Shown here: positions 31,200-41,253 of the stretch, piece by piece | Numbering within the stretch: position 1 is the stretch's first letter | How the letters are laid out: each line of letters starts with the position of its first letter | Assembly: GCA_036365455.1 (NCBI GenBank) | Contig: JAWQUS010000017.1 | Location: 4,960,001 to 5,024,000 of the forward strand | Origin: Macrosoma leucophasiata | Taxonomy: Eukaryota > Arthropoda > Insecta > Lepidoptera > Hedylidae | Reading direction: 5' to 3' | Length of the DNA: 64,000 bases | Notes under the pieces: generated by a model | What the model saw: the letters and a program-made list of their open reading frames with translations, nothing else | Databases searched by the model: none | What the model was told of the DNA's origin: nothing | Position numbers and translations under genes: made by a program

Positions 31200-32215
31200 A
31201 CTGCAGTAACTAAAAAATGTATAATTTTTATTTAACTTGCTTTGTTAGTGAGCTGTAACTCACATCTATCATACAAAACACAAACTTAACATCAAATATC
31301 CTCAACCAATCATGCCCCAGTGGATTTTCTTAGATATCAATAATGCTCTTAATATGTTGGAGTTGGAGGGTTCCCTAAAATATTACATCAAACTCAAACT
31401 TAAACTCAAAAATTTATTTAATCACTTTAAAGTAATAGAATTTGCTTGTGATAGGTCAAATTACAAAATTAAAAATTAAAGCGAATAACAACTGATACGT
31501 TGATAAATATGTCAAAGTAAACAAAATAAAATAAATAATGGTCCAAAAATAATTAATAATAAAAAAGATATCAGCAGAATGTTCCATACTCTCTTTTACA
31601 AACGGCAAGACATCCATCGTTTTTCAAAAATTACAATGATGAGAAAGAACCGGAGTGGGTTTTTCCATAATTTTTAATTATGCCTTTTCTGTTACGTATT
31701 TTTTACTGCTTTACAATCAAACCTGTTATGTTGGGTTTAAATGAATTGTTTATTAGCAAATTAATCCGGCTGACCGTGATGGAGTCAGCCATCACCAGTT
31801 CTTATTAAATACGTGGCGACTACGATTAAAAAAATATATTACCTGGTATCTACGTCTTCCTCTGGAACTCGACACTAATTGAACATGCAAAATTGTGCCA
31901 TCAGTTCTTGAACTATTACATTTATATAGTTATCCTTCCATTTATAGCTCTAGACGCATTTAGGGATGTGGGAATATTAAATAGCTGTATCGCTTGTATC
32001 ATGAAACATTTTGGTGACGGATTACAAGGGACGACTGCTCAGGGTTGTCAGGGGTCGTCAACGATTATCATTAATGCTTTCGCTACACAGTGAGTGGAAC
32101 AAATGTGCCTAGATCGAGCTTGATAAGTGTTCAAATTGTTTTGGACATGTTAAATTTGTTATTATAGTCGTAACACACGTCCGGATTTGGTACGCACCGA
32201 ACCGCTGCCCGCTTG
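31200..32215. other. No recognisable gene
   Basis: AT-rich. A short stretch at 31390-31440 (CAAACTCAAACTTAAACTC) is degenerate simple repeat. Nothing else recognised. Confidence 0.4.
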
Positions 32216-32490
32216 CTGGTGGTAGAGCTCTAGTGACGGAGCTCGCGGGCGTAGGCCACCACCGCATTACCTAATATACTTGCCGCTAAATGGTAGTGTT
32301 CAGCACTATCGTGTTCCGGTCAGGTGGTAATGTACGGCTCTGTAATTTCCGGCACAGAGGCAAAAACCTTAGGCCTCAGGAGTGGTAACGCATCTGCATT
32401 TCGACCTTGATCTTTGTGTGGGTGTCTATAGGCTGCAGTAATCAATGTAAACTGCATGCTTGTTTACCACTTATATTACATAAAAAAAAA
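32216..32490 (+). repeat. Family A short retroposon, near full length
   Basis: CTGGTGGTAGAGCTCTAGTG, CACCGCATTACCTAATATAC, GTTCCGGTCAGGTGGTAATG, GCCTCAGGAGTGGTAACGC, then TGCTTGTTTACCACTTATAT plus an A run. A short deletion removes part of the CATCACTTAACATCAAT block. Confidence 0.85.
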
Positions 32491-32494
32491 ACAA

Positions 32495-32892
32495 ATCTGG
32501 CCGTGTGTAGCGTCAGCGGATGTGGAACGATGCGGCGCGCGGGCTTGGTCGGCGGAGTCGGTCCGCTGGACTGAATCCAGTCGTGTGTTAATACTATTAT
32601 ATTTATTACTCAATGAATTCTTTCTTGTCTCCTTTCCCATCCTCATTTTCGTAAAACTAATTCCCCTGGTTACTATTTCCTTCAATCTAAAGATCATCTT
32701 CAGTGCAATATTATTGCTTTTGTTTAATTCTGTTCTTGTCAGACAGTACACTCTACAGCTGTATATTTTAATTTATTAAATCACTCCTAACCCAAAAGTC
32801 GTCTGGTGGAAATCACACGATCTTTTGTATTATTTTCCATTTTGTGTTAAAATATCAGTAATCGTCTGTTGTGTATACGAGTATAAAGTGTA
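32495..32892. other. No confident gene
   Basis: A 107-codon plus frame (32456-32779) starts inside the family A tail and is hydrophobic by T-richness, so it is rejected as a gene. The GC-rich patch 32500-32590 is unassigned. Confidence 0.4.
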
Positions 32893-33020
32893 TCATCATT
32901 TCAGCCGAATTATGTCCACTGCTGGATCAAAGCCTCCCCGTAAGGGTGGATATGCTATTAACACCACGCTTGGCATACATACGGTTTGATGATCGAAGTG
33001 GCGGTAGTTTTATCATGAAG
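32893..33020 (+). repeat. Family D repeat
   Basis: CATCATTTCAGCCGAATTATG, TCCACTGCTGGATCAAAGCC, CACCACGCTTGGCATACAT, GTGGCGGTAGTTTTATCATG. It matches 52308-52432. The second half is the reverse complement of part of family C. Confidence 0.7.
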
Positions 33021-33328
33021 TGTATAGTAATAACAAATCTAACAATAATTTGCGTGAAGTAACTAACTTCTGGGATGCATGTCAGTTTTGCGTGTACTGT
33101 AGGTACATAGCGTTTCGCTCGCTGTGAGATGAAACTTTAAAGTCAATACACTTGTGTACAATTAGATTCATAATTGCACCTTGACTAACATAAGAGCTAT
33201 TAACCCGAGATTTATTGTACACATGATTTAAGCTTTGATTTGTTTGTTGTACAAGATACAGTACCTCGTGATTTAATAATGTACGTTCAAAGCTTAGAAG
33301 TGTGATATTGTGATAATTACTACTAATG

Positions 33329-33579
33329 GTGGTAGTGCGCCAGTGACGGAGCTCGCGGACGTAGGTACCACCGCATTACCTAATATACTTGCCGCTAAAT
33401 GGTAGTGTTCAGCACTATCGTGTTCCGGTCAGGTGGTAATATACGGCCCTGTAATTTCCGGCACAGAGTGGTAACGCATCTATATTTTGACCTTAGTCTT
33501 TGTGTGGGTGTATACCTATAGGCTGCTGTCATCACTTAACATCATTGTGAATATGTGTACTTCTATTACATTAAAAAAA
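33329..33579 (+). repeat. Family A copy with internal deletion
   Basis: TGGTGGTAGTGCGCCAGTG, GTACCACCGCATTACC, TGTTCCGGTCAGGTGGTAAT. Then GGCACAGAGTGGTAACGC skips about 20 bp (AGGCATAACACCTTAGGCCT). A tail with an A run follows. Confidence 0.8.
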
Positions 33580-33639
33580 TACCTATTTTCTCGATCGTTT
33601 TATCGTCAAATTGTTTTTGATAACCTTTATCCATTTATT

Positions 33640-33690
33640 TCTGCATTTTGACCTCTGGTATTCGTGTGGGTGTCTATAGGCTATATCCCA
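33640..33690 (+). repeat. Family A fragment
   Basis: CTGCATTTTGACCTCTGGTA, TTCGTGTGGGTGTCTATAGG: an isolated middle-3' piece. Confidence 0.5.
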
Positions 33691-33899
33691 TTGGCGCAAT
33701 GTCAATAAATTGTGTCCAATTCTATTTATACCCTGTTATTTGACGCAGGAGATCACTACATGGGGCGTAATAAGCTAATGAAAACAAATGACCAATATTA
33801 ATTCTGACAACGTAACGTCAGGTTCACATGATTGTTGCAGTAACAATAAATAATGCACATCGACCTCAGGAATAAAAGTCGGCTTATTTCGGATCTGTA

Positions 33900-34016
33900 G
33901 AGCGTTATCTCTTTCGCACCTTACCTTTTTGACGTTTGTCGACCATTTTGATGAAGTTTTGACCAATACCGGACTACGGACGTTTACGTGGGCAGTGTGC
34001 AGCAGAGATAACGCTC
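33900..34016. mobile_element. Short inverted-repeat element (MITE) flanked by TA
   Basis: GAGCGTTATCTCT at the left end and AGAGATAACGCTC at the right end are exact inverse copies, with TA on both sides. An inverted relative lies at 43034-43148. Similarity between the copies extends some 20 bp beyond the TA on one side, so the true termini may be wider than given. Confidence 0.65.
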
Positions 34017-34164
34017 TATAAAGCCGAAACTTGCCGATTGTCACTTTCATAGGCTCGATGTGCATTGTTTCTTGATGAGCACTGTAACTACTATTGATAG
34101 TTAACCTCTGAGTTTAGTAATGTCAAAGTAGTCGGTATAAAACAGTAAACATTTTATGTTATTT

Positions 34165-34290
34165 ATACGACTTTTCGGGTTCCGTACCCTAAAAGAAGAT
34201 GGAACTGTCAGTCTGTCTGTCCGTCAGTCACAGCCGATTTACTCCAAAAGTACCTACTGGATCGATTGACTTGAAATTCGGTCTACAAAT
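34165..34290 (-). repeat. Family K 3' end fragment
   Basis: Plus-strand text CGGGTTCCGTACCCTAAAAG, GTCAGTCTGTCTGTCCGTCA, CACAGCCGATTTACTCC is the reversed end of family K (compare 31090-31195). Confidence 0.6.
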
Positions 34291-34510
34291 ATAAAAGCGA
34301 CACAAATATGAATGTCTAAAAACTAAAAATATATATATTTAACATACGTATCAATTGAAGCTTTTTCCAATAGTATTTTGTAATATATCGTGAGACAGGT
34401 CTTATTGAATGGATAGTGTATGTATTGTATTGAAGTTATACAAAAAAAAATGTCGAAAATTGATTCCCCCGTTATTTTCAAAACTACTGAGCTAAAATTT
34501 TGAAAAATAT

Positions 34511-34799
34511 TTTTTTTTTTTTATGTATTGGACTTGGCAAACAAGCGTGCAGTTCACATTGATGTTAAGTGATGACTGCAGCCTATAGACACCCACATGA
34601 AGACCAAAGTCAAAATGCAGATGCGTTACCACTCCTGAGGCCTAAGGTGTTATGCCTCTGTGCCGGAAATTACAGGGCCGTACATTACCACCTGACCGGA
34701 ACACGATAGTGCTGAACACTACCATTTAGCGGCAAGTATATTAGGTAATGCGGTGGTGCCTACGCCCGTGAGCTCCGTCACTGAAGCTCTACCACCAGT
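34511..34799 (-). repeat. Family A short retroposon, full length
   Basis: Long T run, ACTTGGCAAACAAGCGTGC, CACTCCTGAGGCCTAAGG, GACCGGAACACGATAGTGC, GGTGGTGCCTACGCCCGTG, ending CTCTACCACCAGTA. AAAAATA occurs on both sides and may be its target duplication. Confidence 0.85.
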
Positions 34800-35037
34800 A
34801 AAAATACGTTTTATCTATAAATTACAGGTATAATACTCATACATAAGTATGTAACGGAATCTTTAAGCAGATTTTTATTATTATTCACCGTCATGAAAGC
34901 AAAAAAAATGAATAGTTCATGTACATTGATAGTAAGTTAACACTTATTACATCGGTATAAAACTCGAAGGCACAAAGCCTGCTTGCAGTCTCTGAGATCG
35001 AAGGTCTATCAACACGGTACCTAAGACTGAACACAAT
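34800..35037. other. No feature seen
   Basis: AT-rich spacer between family A and the tRNA-bearing units. Confidence 0.4.
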
Positions 35038-35039
35038 AT

Positions 35040-35346
35040 TTTAATATTTTATTTTTAAAGAAAAATGGAAAGAAAAATTTGACTTCAGGCGAGACTCGAA
35101 CTCGCGGCCTACTGGGAATCTAGTCCAGACGCTCTTCCAATTGAGCTACTGAAGTCCTGCCCGATTTGTCAAATCTTTCCTTCACATCTATTGCATTGTT
35201 TTATGGTAGCAGCAGCGCCATCTATTACCAACTATGCTAGTTAGGCAACCGATATAATAGACTTTTCAGTTTATTGAATATCGTAAAGAAGTCGCTTTTA
35301 CCCTTAATAATTCTTTTATATTATTTCGCATTAACACATGCTTGTG
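35040..35346 (-). repeat. tRNA-bearing repeat unit, tandem copy 3 (period 307 bp)
   Basis: Contains a tRNA-like gene plus the upstream block with TGTCAAATCTTTCCTTCAC, GCAGCGCCATCTATTACC, GCTAGTTAGGCAACCGATAT and ATCGTAAAGAAGTCGCTTTT. The block leads straight into the next unit. The tRNA complements start at 35081 and 35388, exactly 307 bp apart. Confidence 0.85.
35081..35156 (-). tRNA. tRNA-like gene, third copy
   Basis: Same 76-nt cloverleaf as at 7355. Substitutions are GTCTGG for GGCTGG at the base of the anticodon arm and GACTTCA at the acceptor, so the acceptor pairs perfectly here (GACTTCA with TGAAGTC). The change in the pairing base together with preserved pairing is what selection or gene conversion on a folded RNA would leave. 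A and B boxes and the T5 run are intact. Confidence 0.6.
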
Positions 35347-35575
35347 AAATATATTTTATTGTCAAAGAAAAATGGAAAGAAAAAATTGACTTCAGGCGAG
35401 ACTCGAACTCGCGGCCTACTGGGAATCTAGTCCAGCCGCTCTTCCAATTGAGCTACTGAAGTTCTGCCCGATTTGTCAAATCTTTCCTTCACATCTATTG
35501 CATTGCTTTATGGTAGCAGCAGCGCCATCTATTACCAACTATGCTAGTTAGGCAACCGATATATAACAATATTTT
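35347..35575 (-). repeat. tRNA-bearing repeat unit, tandem copy 4 (partial)
   Basis: Second tandem unit. It ends inside the upstream flank at GGCAACCGATAT, after which unrelated sequence starts. Confidence 0.85.
35388..35463 (-). tRNA. tRNA-like gene, fourth copy
   Basis: 76 nt, near-identical to the copies at 7355 and 35081. The acceptor starts AACTTCA, pairing with TGAAGTC except for one A-C at the terminal pair. Boxes and T stem are intact. Confidence 0.6.
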
Positions 35576-35589
35576 AAGGTCATCATTAT

Positions 35590-35917
35590 GTTATCATCTA
35601 TTTACCATGTTATAAAAACGATTCTTTTAAAATTGAAGTTCAATATGAACATAGTGTCATCTTGAGAAGGTAAAAGTTAACTCATAACAGAATAGAAATA
35701 TATTTATTACGAACATTTTGCGTATCGTGTAACTCAATCTCATAAATTTAATAATCAGATTCTCCTTAGGGAACTCCGATCCACTCCACAAGAGGCCGAG
35801 AAGGTAAGGAAAATTGAAAAATACCACCGAAGATGGATAGCGATTACAATCTACACCACAAGATCCTAAATTCAATAAAATTAAATAATATACCTCAAAG
35901 AAAAAGCAATCAATTTC
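35590..35917. other. No recognisable gene
   Basis: AT-rich, unassigned. Confidence 0.4.
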
Positions 35918-35957
35918 TCAGTTGAAATAAAACTATTTTTACGGATTTATCTCGCGT
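35918..35957 (-). repeat. Inverted partner of 41311-41357
   Basis: AAATAAAACTATTTTTACG followed by ATTTATCT and CTCGCG. The reverse complement of this appears beyond the errantivirus and hAT insertions, at 41311-41357. Confidence 0.7.
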
Positions 35958-35974
35958 AGGTACAGACGAAGAAG

Positions 35975-36005
35975 GCTGATTGGTCTGTGGCACAGACCAA
36001 TCAGC
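35975..36005. repeat. Perfect 15-bp stem hairpin with one-base loop
   Basis: GCTGATTGGTCTGTG, G, CACAGACCAATCAGC. It contains two inverted CCAAT/ATTGG boxes and sits 68 bp upstream of the errantivirus insertion. Confidence 0.8.
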
Positions 36006-36072
36006 ATTCATATGCGTGTAGGTATAATTAACTAGGAGTTTTGGCGGGAACGCGGAAAAGAGCTGTGTCGCT

Positions 36073-36268
36073 AGTTACGTTGGCGTAACGAACCCCAACG
36101 GTTCGAATTACAAGGAAGTGTTGGTGTCTTAGTATAAGGTTTAGAGATAAGGAACTTTAGCATGTAAGAATTGTATCTAAAAATAAATTAGTCTTAATCC
36201 ATACTCGGGCTTGACCGGTTGTTTTTATTCTTTTTAAAAACCCTTCCGCTGGACCACAAGACCTAACA
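36073..36268 (+). repeat. Errantivirus 5' LTR
   Basis: Starts AGTTACGTTGGCGTAACG and ends GACCTAACA. It contains a TATAAG-like word (TAGTATAAGG) and an AATAAA at 36182-36187. The last base overlaps the primer-binding site. Confidence 0.92.
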
Positions 36269-36284
36269 GGCGCAGTCGTATAGG
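36268..36284 (+). promoter_or_regulatory. Primer-binding site, tRNA-Ser type
   Basis: AGGCGCAGTCG immediately after the LTR. Errantiviruses characteristically use TGGCGCAGTCG, complementary to the serine tRNA 3' end. Here the first base is A instead of T. Confidence 0.8.
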
Positions 36285-36625
36285 ATTCGTGTCTGAATTA
36301 ACGGTTTAAATTCGCGAATAAATTCGGGATAACCTCGACGCGAATCAACAGCAACCTAGCATCGGGTCCAGCCAGCCGCAGCCAGCAGCTACGCAGCCAG
36401 CCACCACGCAGCTCCGCAGCCAAGCAGCCCAGCAGGCCACCGCTCAGTCACCCGGCAACCAGAGAGTAAAGAAAGACTCACCGCCTGACCTCAGCAATGC
36501 TCGTGGGGTAAGCATTTACTCTGTTGCTCCCGAGATTTCCTTTGATTATTCCAAGTGTTCCAATTTACATTTGTGTATTAATCCCTTCAATTTGTGTATA
36601 ATATTTTGTGTGTATCTATAGTAAA
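36285..36625 (+). other. Errantivirus leader
   Basis: Non-coding leader between primer site and gag ATG. It includes a CAGCCAG/GCAGC-rich stretch at 36370-36430. Confidence 0.7.
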
Positions 36626-38554
36626 ATGGCTCTCAATAATTCCAAAACGAAAATTGAGCAGACTATGATGCCGTATGAAACATTAGCAATTCTTTTGCCC
36701 ACCTATGATGGCAACAAAAAAACGCTAGAATTTTATATCAATAGTGTGTAAAACGTATTAGAGTTGGTAGAAGAAACCAGTCAGACAGTGCCGATTGCAT
36801 GTCTGATAAAAAATAAATTAACGGGAAAAGCTGTTGAGGCACTCTCACAGCGCAACGAGTGTAGATCGTGGGAGGACATTAAAAAAGTATTACGGAGTAG
36901 GTTTGGAGAATTTAGAGGGGAGGTGCAATTAATCAGCGAATTGATGCACCTCTCAAAAGACAAATTAAGCATAGAAGTGTTTGGCGATAGAGTTAGGGAG
37001 TTATCGTGCGCATTAATCAATATCGACCCAGATAAACAGCAATTATACGAGAAAATGGCAATAGATGTTTTTCTGGACCAACTTGACCCAATTGTAGCCT
37101 TAAGCATAAGGTTCAAGGGTGTGGTCGAGCTGGAGGAAGTAATTACTTCGGCAAAACAGGCGGAAGCAAAAGCTAAACAAGCTGCACCACCTAAGCCGAA
37201 CATCATAAAACAGAATTATAGGTACCCTATACAGAACAATACGCCTAGTATTCCTAGTCCTTATCGAGGACCACAGCCAAATGTACAGGTACAGTGCCCT
37301 TATCAGGCCTTACCGCAATCTAGCATACAAGTAGGCCCTAGACAGTCTAGCTTTCAGCAAACTACAGCGCCACGACCTAGACCGTACCAGCCCCAACCTG
37401 GTCCCTCGAGTTCTAGGCCAGCGAGAATTAATTACCAGGAGCAACCTGACAGTGAGGAGCATGACGTCGAACAGGAATCTTATCCTCTAGAGGAGGATAA
37501 TGAAAATTATTGTCCACCTATAGATGCCGAACCAGAAAACGTAATATATGTTAACTATAACAGTAACAATAATTTGCCCTATATTTACGTTAGTGAGTTA
37601 GGTGGCAGATTTTTATTAGACACCGGAGCATCACAGTCACTCATAAGCCCGGATGTAGTCCGAAACTTAAATCTAAACAATCAGATAAGGTCTGAGACTC
37701 ACTATATCAAAACACCGCACGGTTCAACAAAACATAACGAAGTTGTTTATATTAAACTACCCAGGATGTTTAGATGTAATATAACACACAAGTTTCTTTT
37801 GTTTGACTTCGACAAAGACTTTATCGGATTATTAGGAGTCGACTTGCTTGGCGTATTAGGTTCGCAAATAGACATCAAAAACATGACCCTGAGAACCGAA
37901 TCGGCAAGCATTCCCATCAAGAACGATAAACCCAATAGCAAGGCAGATGCCGTGTCCCGTGTTAAAATTATCTATAACAACGAAGTAGAATCCGAGGATG
38001 TGCCCGGCGAAATCCTAGACTTAGTACTAGATAGGGAACAACGCAACCAGACTGTAGTCAACCCCGAACCAAGCACCTCACAAGTTGGAATGGATGACTT
38101 GGAAGGGATAGACATTGAAACATTATTAGACACTTCAATAATACCAACAGAAAATAGAGTTGTAGATCCAATAGCGGACCTATTCAGTCCAATTTCGAAT
38201 CCCGCTATCCAACAAAATACGGAACAATTGTACACAATTCCCGCGATCGAAGACGCGATTGATAGACAGCGTAAACAATTTCACATCAGGAGAACCTCAG
38301 GAAATGAGTACAGAATAGAGGATAGGTCTAAGGGTAAAATCACAATTAAAGACGTTTTTATACTAATTAACGACACCGAACCCCAAATTATTAAATTTTT
38401 AAAGGAACATACAATTGCAGATAGAATATTTCACTGTTATTTCTATGATGACGAATTAGTCGTCAACTTTAGCAAAATATGCAAAACAATATTCGATAGC
38501 AGGGGTCTGAAACTGATTCGTTGCAAATTCAAGAGGTTAAAAATTACGCAGTAG
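36626..38554 (+). pseudogene. Errantivirus gag-protease fused to a pol remnant
   Basis: The gag ATG at 36626 opens a frame interrupted by one TAA (36749-36751), then open for 596 codons. Gag core runs to about residue 135 of that frame, followed by a Pro/Gln-rich tract (about 140-225) without a CCHC knuckle, as is usual for errantiviruses. The aspartic protease has DTGAS at 286-290 and LLGVD near 356-360. At about residue 386-391 the sequence jumps to NSKADAVSR, which in intact elements lies after RNase H, so RT and RNase H were removed by an in-frame deletion. Residues 400-596 correspond to the spacer before integrase. The frame stops where the env sequence begins in another frame, so integrase was removed by a second deletion. 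Confidence 0.88.
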
Positions 38555-39765
38555 CTAGTGAAAGAAAGAGAAATCAAGCAGTAGGTTTAATGAAAGACTT
38601 TATGAGTCAACATAATGATAAGTTAGATAAAATTAGAAAAAATCAGGAAACATTAGTAGCAATAAGCGAAATAAATAGAATCTATAGCTATACTCAAGCA
38701 GTAACTATTTATAATCAGATTGAAATATGCCTTCAGCAACTGTATGACAGATTACTTACTCTAGAGAACGCTATTACGTTTTCCAACTTAGGTCAGCTAC
38801 ATCCAAGCGTAGTAGATTCAGCCCACCTATTAGAAGAACTAAAAAAACATAGAAAGTGAGATAGATTTTCAAATTCCGTACAAACCTACATTTGAGAACG
38901 TGCATCGTCTAATAAAGTCAATTACCGTCAAAGCCTATAGCACAAATGAATCTCTTAATTTTATATTAGAGATACCGTTAGTTACTAACAAACCTTATTC
39001 CCTGCTCCACCTATATGGAATCCCAAATGAAAACAACACTCCTCATTCCAAAAGGCCCTTACCTCATCTTGGGAAATAACGAGTTTGCGTATCCTCGCGA
39101 GCAATGTATACATGTAACAGATTCTGAAGTTATATGCCGACACGTAGAATGGCAGGCCCTGAAGAAGTCAGAAGACTGCATCGCGCAACTAGTGCAACAT
39201 GAAGAACCGCATAACTGCTCTTATGCAAAGGCGAACTTCGAAAACAATATAATCAGACAAATAAAAGAAAATAGTTGGATTATTATTCTGAAAAGAGAAG
39301 AAGTTGTAAAATCAACCTGTGGAAACGATGTCCAGTATCAAAGAACCAGTGGTGAAGCTGTCGTCACCATCAACAACAGATGTACAGTCAAAATAGCGGA
39401 GCGAACCCTCAAAACACATAAAAGGTTTTTGCACATAGAGGAGAGCATCCCGCTACCGAAGAGCTATACTATCCCAACAACTTCTCGACAAACATAAAAT
39501 TAGAAGAAGTCCCGCTGGATAACCTGGAAGACATCCTGCAAAAGGCAAAAGAGATCCAAGAACCAATCTACTTACCAACTATCTCTTCACGGCCTAGCTG
39601 GTCATCCATAACCCTATACATATTCATAGCATCAGTTAGCTTCGGACTTTGCGTCAGATGATACTTAAGACGCCGCCAAGCAATAGCAGCAGCAGCAGCG
39701 CCATCAGACGTGCTGCCGACACAGCAGCAGCATTCTTCACCGCGCTTCTCTCTGAAGAGGGGAGG
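38500..39765 (+). pseudogene. Errantivirus env remnant, frameshifted
   Basis: Env-type sequence starts at about 38500 in a different frame from pol. Open segments at 38500-38859 and 39015-39497 are joined through a third frame between them. Another shift occurs near 39470-39490, so the gene is broken at three places. The upstream segment is helical and rich in Asn/Gln (a heptad-like region around KIRKNQETLVAISEI). The downstream segment has several Cys residues. A hydrophobic membrane anchor is encoded around 39610-39660, just before the purine tract. The N-terminal part, including any fusion/cleavage region, is missing. It cannot make a functional envelope protein. Confidence 0.82.
39752..39765 (+). 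promoter_or_regulatory. Polypurine tract
   Basis: GAAGAGGGGAGG lies directly against the 3' LTR start AGTTAC, the position for plus-strand primer formation. Confidence 0.85.
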
Positions 39766-39961
39766 AGTTACGTTGGCGTAACGAACCCCAACGGTTCGAA
39801 TTACAAGGAACTGTTGGTGTCTTAGTATAAGGTTTAGAGATAAGGAACTTTAGCATGTAAGAATTGTATCTAAAAATAAATTAGTCTTAATCCATACTCG
39901 GGCTTGACCGGTTGTTTTTATTCTTTTTAAAAACCCTTCCGCTGGACCACGAGACCTAACT
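39766..39961 (+). repeat. Errantivirus 3' LTR
   Basis: Same 196 bp as the 5' LTR except AACTGTT for AAGTGTT, ACGAGACC for ACAAGACC, and the last base T for A. AATAAA is at 39875-39880. Confidence 0.92.
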
Positions 39962-39965
39962 CGCT

Positions 39966-40354
39966 GCGTGATATTTTTTTCAAAATTTATGTATAGTCGC
40001 GTAATTTATGTGTAAAAATGGTGGGATTTTTATCATAAAACATTCAATAATGTTCACGGGTGAAGGAAAGTGATATTAATTATGAAGTGAAAAGTGATTT
40101 TTCATATTGCCTCCAAAACTTCGTCAAATCTCCTAGTAAAGTCCCCATCACTTTACTGGAGCCATCTCATCATATTCCACATGGAAGCATCCAATCATCG
40201 TCATCTTCCATATGGATATTCATTATCATAAGAAATGAAGATAAAAATTACTGAAGATTGGCTGTTAAGGTCTTGAATCCGTGGCCGTAAATCAACTAAT
40301 GAAAAAAAAATTTAATTAACTAAAATGACAAATGTCACCTTAGTCTGCCCGGGA
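39966..40354 (+). repeat. Old retroelement sequence split by errantivirus and hAT insertions
   Basis: ATTGCCTCCAAAACTTCGTC, CCCATCACTTTACTGGAGCC, CATCTTCCATATGGATATTC, ending GTCTGCCCGGGA at the hAT insertion site. It continues at 41254. I suspect a Penelope-like terminal region because of the GACCAC...GAAACGTC motif after the hAT element, but no coding part is present. Confidence 0.45.
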
Positions 40355-41245
40355 CAGTGTTGCCAACTGCACCGTAATTACTGTAAAAACACCGTAATTA
40401 GCAAAGATCTACCACCTACCGTACGTTTACAACTACGGTATCAAAAAACACCGTAATCCGTAAAAGGTATGAGATCAATTAATAAACATTTGGTTAAACG
40501 ATATTAACAAAACTGAAATATATTATGTAGTTGGGTATATCTACCTACATACATGTTTTAGGTGTATAAGTAATATTACAATAGGGTATTCTCGATAATC
40601 TAGCGGAGCACTGTATTCCCCACCACTATATAACCTAGGGAGAACTTGATGGGAGATGAGAGATATTATACGAACAAGTTTGGTAGAAGTAGTGTGTATT
40701 TTAATTTAGATAATTACTCGGTAACTTTATAATTCGCTGTGTTAATTTCATTTTTATTTCACTTGATAGGACATACTTTATTTTGGTATCTCTTGTGTTA
40801 TCTGAAGTTTTAGTGTAAAAAATGGACAGTGGTAATCTTGGACGTCCATCACCGTGGGGTGGCAGAGGGGGCCAGCTGCCCCTCTCTAAAAAACAAAAAG
40901 CAGAACAATTTATAGCAAAGACTGACAATAATATGTGCCATAAGAATGGGTACCAACCTGGCTCCTCTACAGCCATTAAAAAAAAAGATCCGGACGAATT
41001 GAGAACCTCCTCTTTTTTCGAAGTCGGTAAAAGTATAGATAGTATAAGATAATATAATTAAGGCATTTTCATAATATTGACAATAGTTTCAGTGCCGAAA
41101 GTAGTGTAATGAAACGCCACAAAGAAAGAAATAAACACGGTAATTTTACCGTATTTCAAATTATAGGTACCACATAATTTTGGAAAATCTACCGTAATTT
41201 TAGAAGATTTCTACCACCCACTCGATTTCGGAGTTGGTAACACTG
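40355..41245 (+). mobile_element. Non-autonomous hAT-superfamily transposon, 891 bp
   Basis: The 8-bp target duplication GCCCGGGA flanks it exactly (40347-40354, 41246-41253). Terminal inverted repeats are CAGTGTTGCCAACT and its inverse AGTTGGTAACACTG (one mismatch). Subterminal ACCGTAATT words are repeated near both ends. An 8-bp duplication and CAGTG termini are hAT hallmarks. It has no transposase-length frame. Confidence 0.92.
40822..41052 (+). CDS. Small unrecognised ORF inside the hAT element
   Basis: 76 codons from ATG (context AAAAATGG) encoding a basic Gly/Ser/Lys-rich N-terminal half (MDSGNLGRPSPWGGRGG, then LSKKQKAEQF). The last 25 residues read through a family L repeat (40985-41036), so they are unlikely to belong to an original protein. 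It could be the first exon of a lost transposase or a chance frame. No domain recognised. Confidence 0.3.
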   Translation: MDSGNLGRPSPWGGRGGQLPLSKKQKAEQFIAKTDNNMCHKNGYQPGSSTAIKKKDPDELRTSSFFEVGKSIDSIR

Positions 41246-41253
41246 GCCCGGGA

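Larger units (their letters stand above)
36073..39961 (+). mobile_element. Errantivirus (gypsy-group endogenous retrovirus), internally deleted provirus
   Basis: 3.9-kb provirus with 196-bp LTRs whose termini read AGTTA...TAACW, a 4-bp target duplication CGCT (36069-36072, 39962-39965), a serine-tRNA-type primer site and a purine tract. These features match insect errantiviruses such as TED and 17.6. Remaining coding parts are gag, protease, a short piece flanking the lost RT/RNase H, and disrupted env. RT, RNase H and integrase are gone, so the copy is non-autonomous. The LTRs differ at only about three positions by eye, pointing to a fairly recent insertion. Confidence 0.93.

Noticed and set aside
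32456..32779. 107-codon hydrophobic frame that could suggest a membrane protein
   Set aside because: It starts inside a family A tail, is T-rich by composition and has no splice or start context.
36781..38235. Minus-strand frames over errantivirus gag-pol
   Set aside because: Antisense to a clear gag-protease frame.
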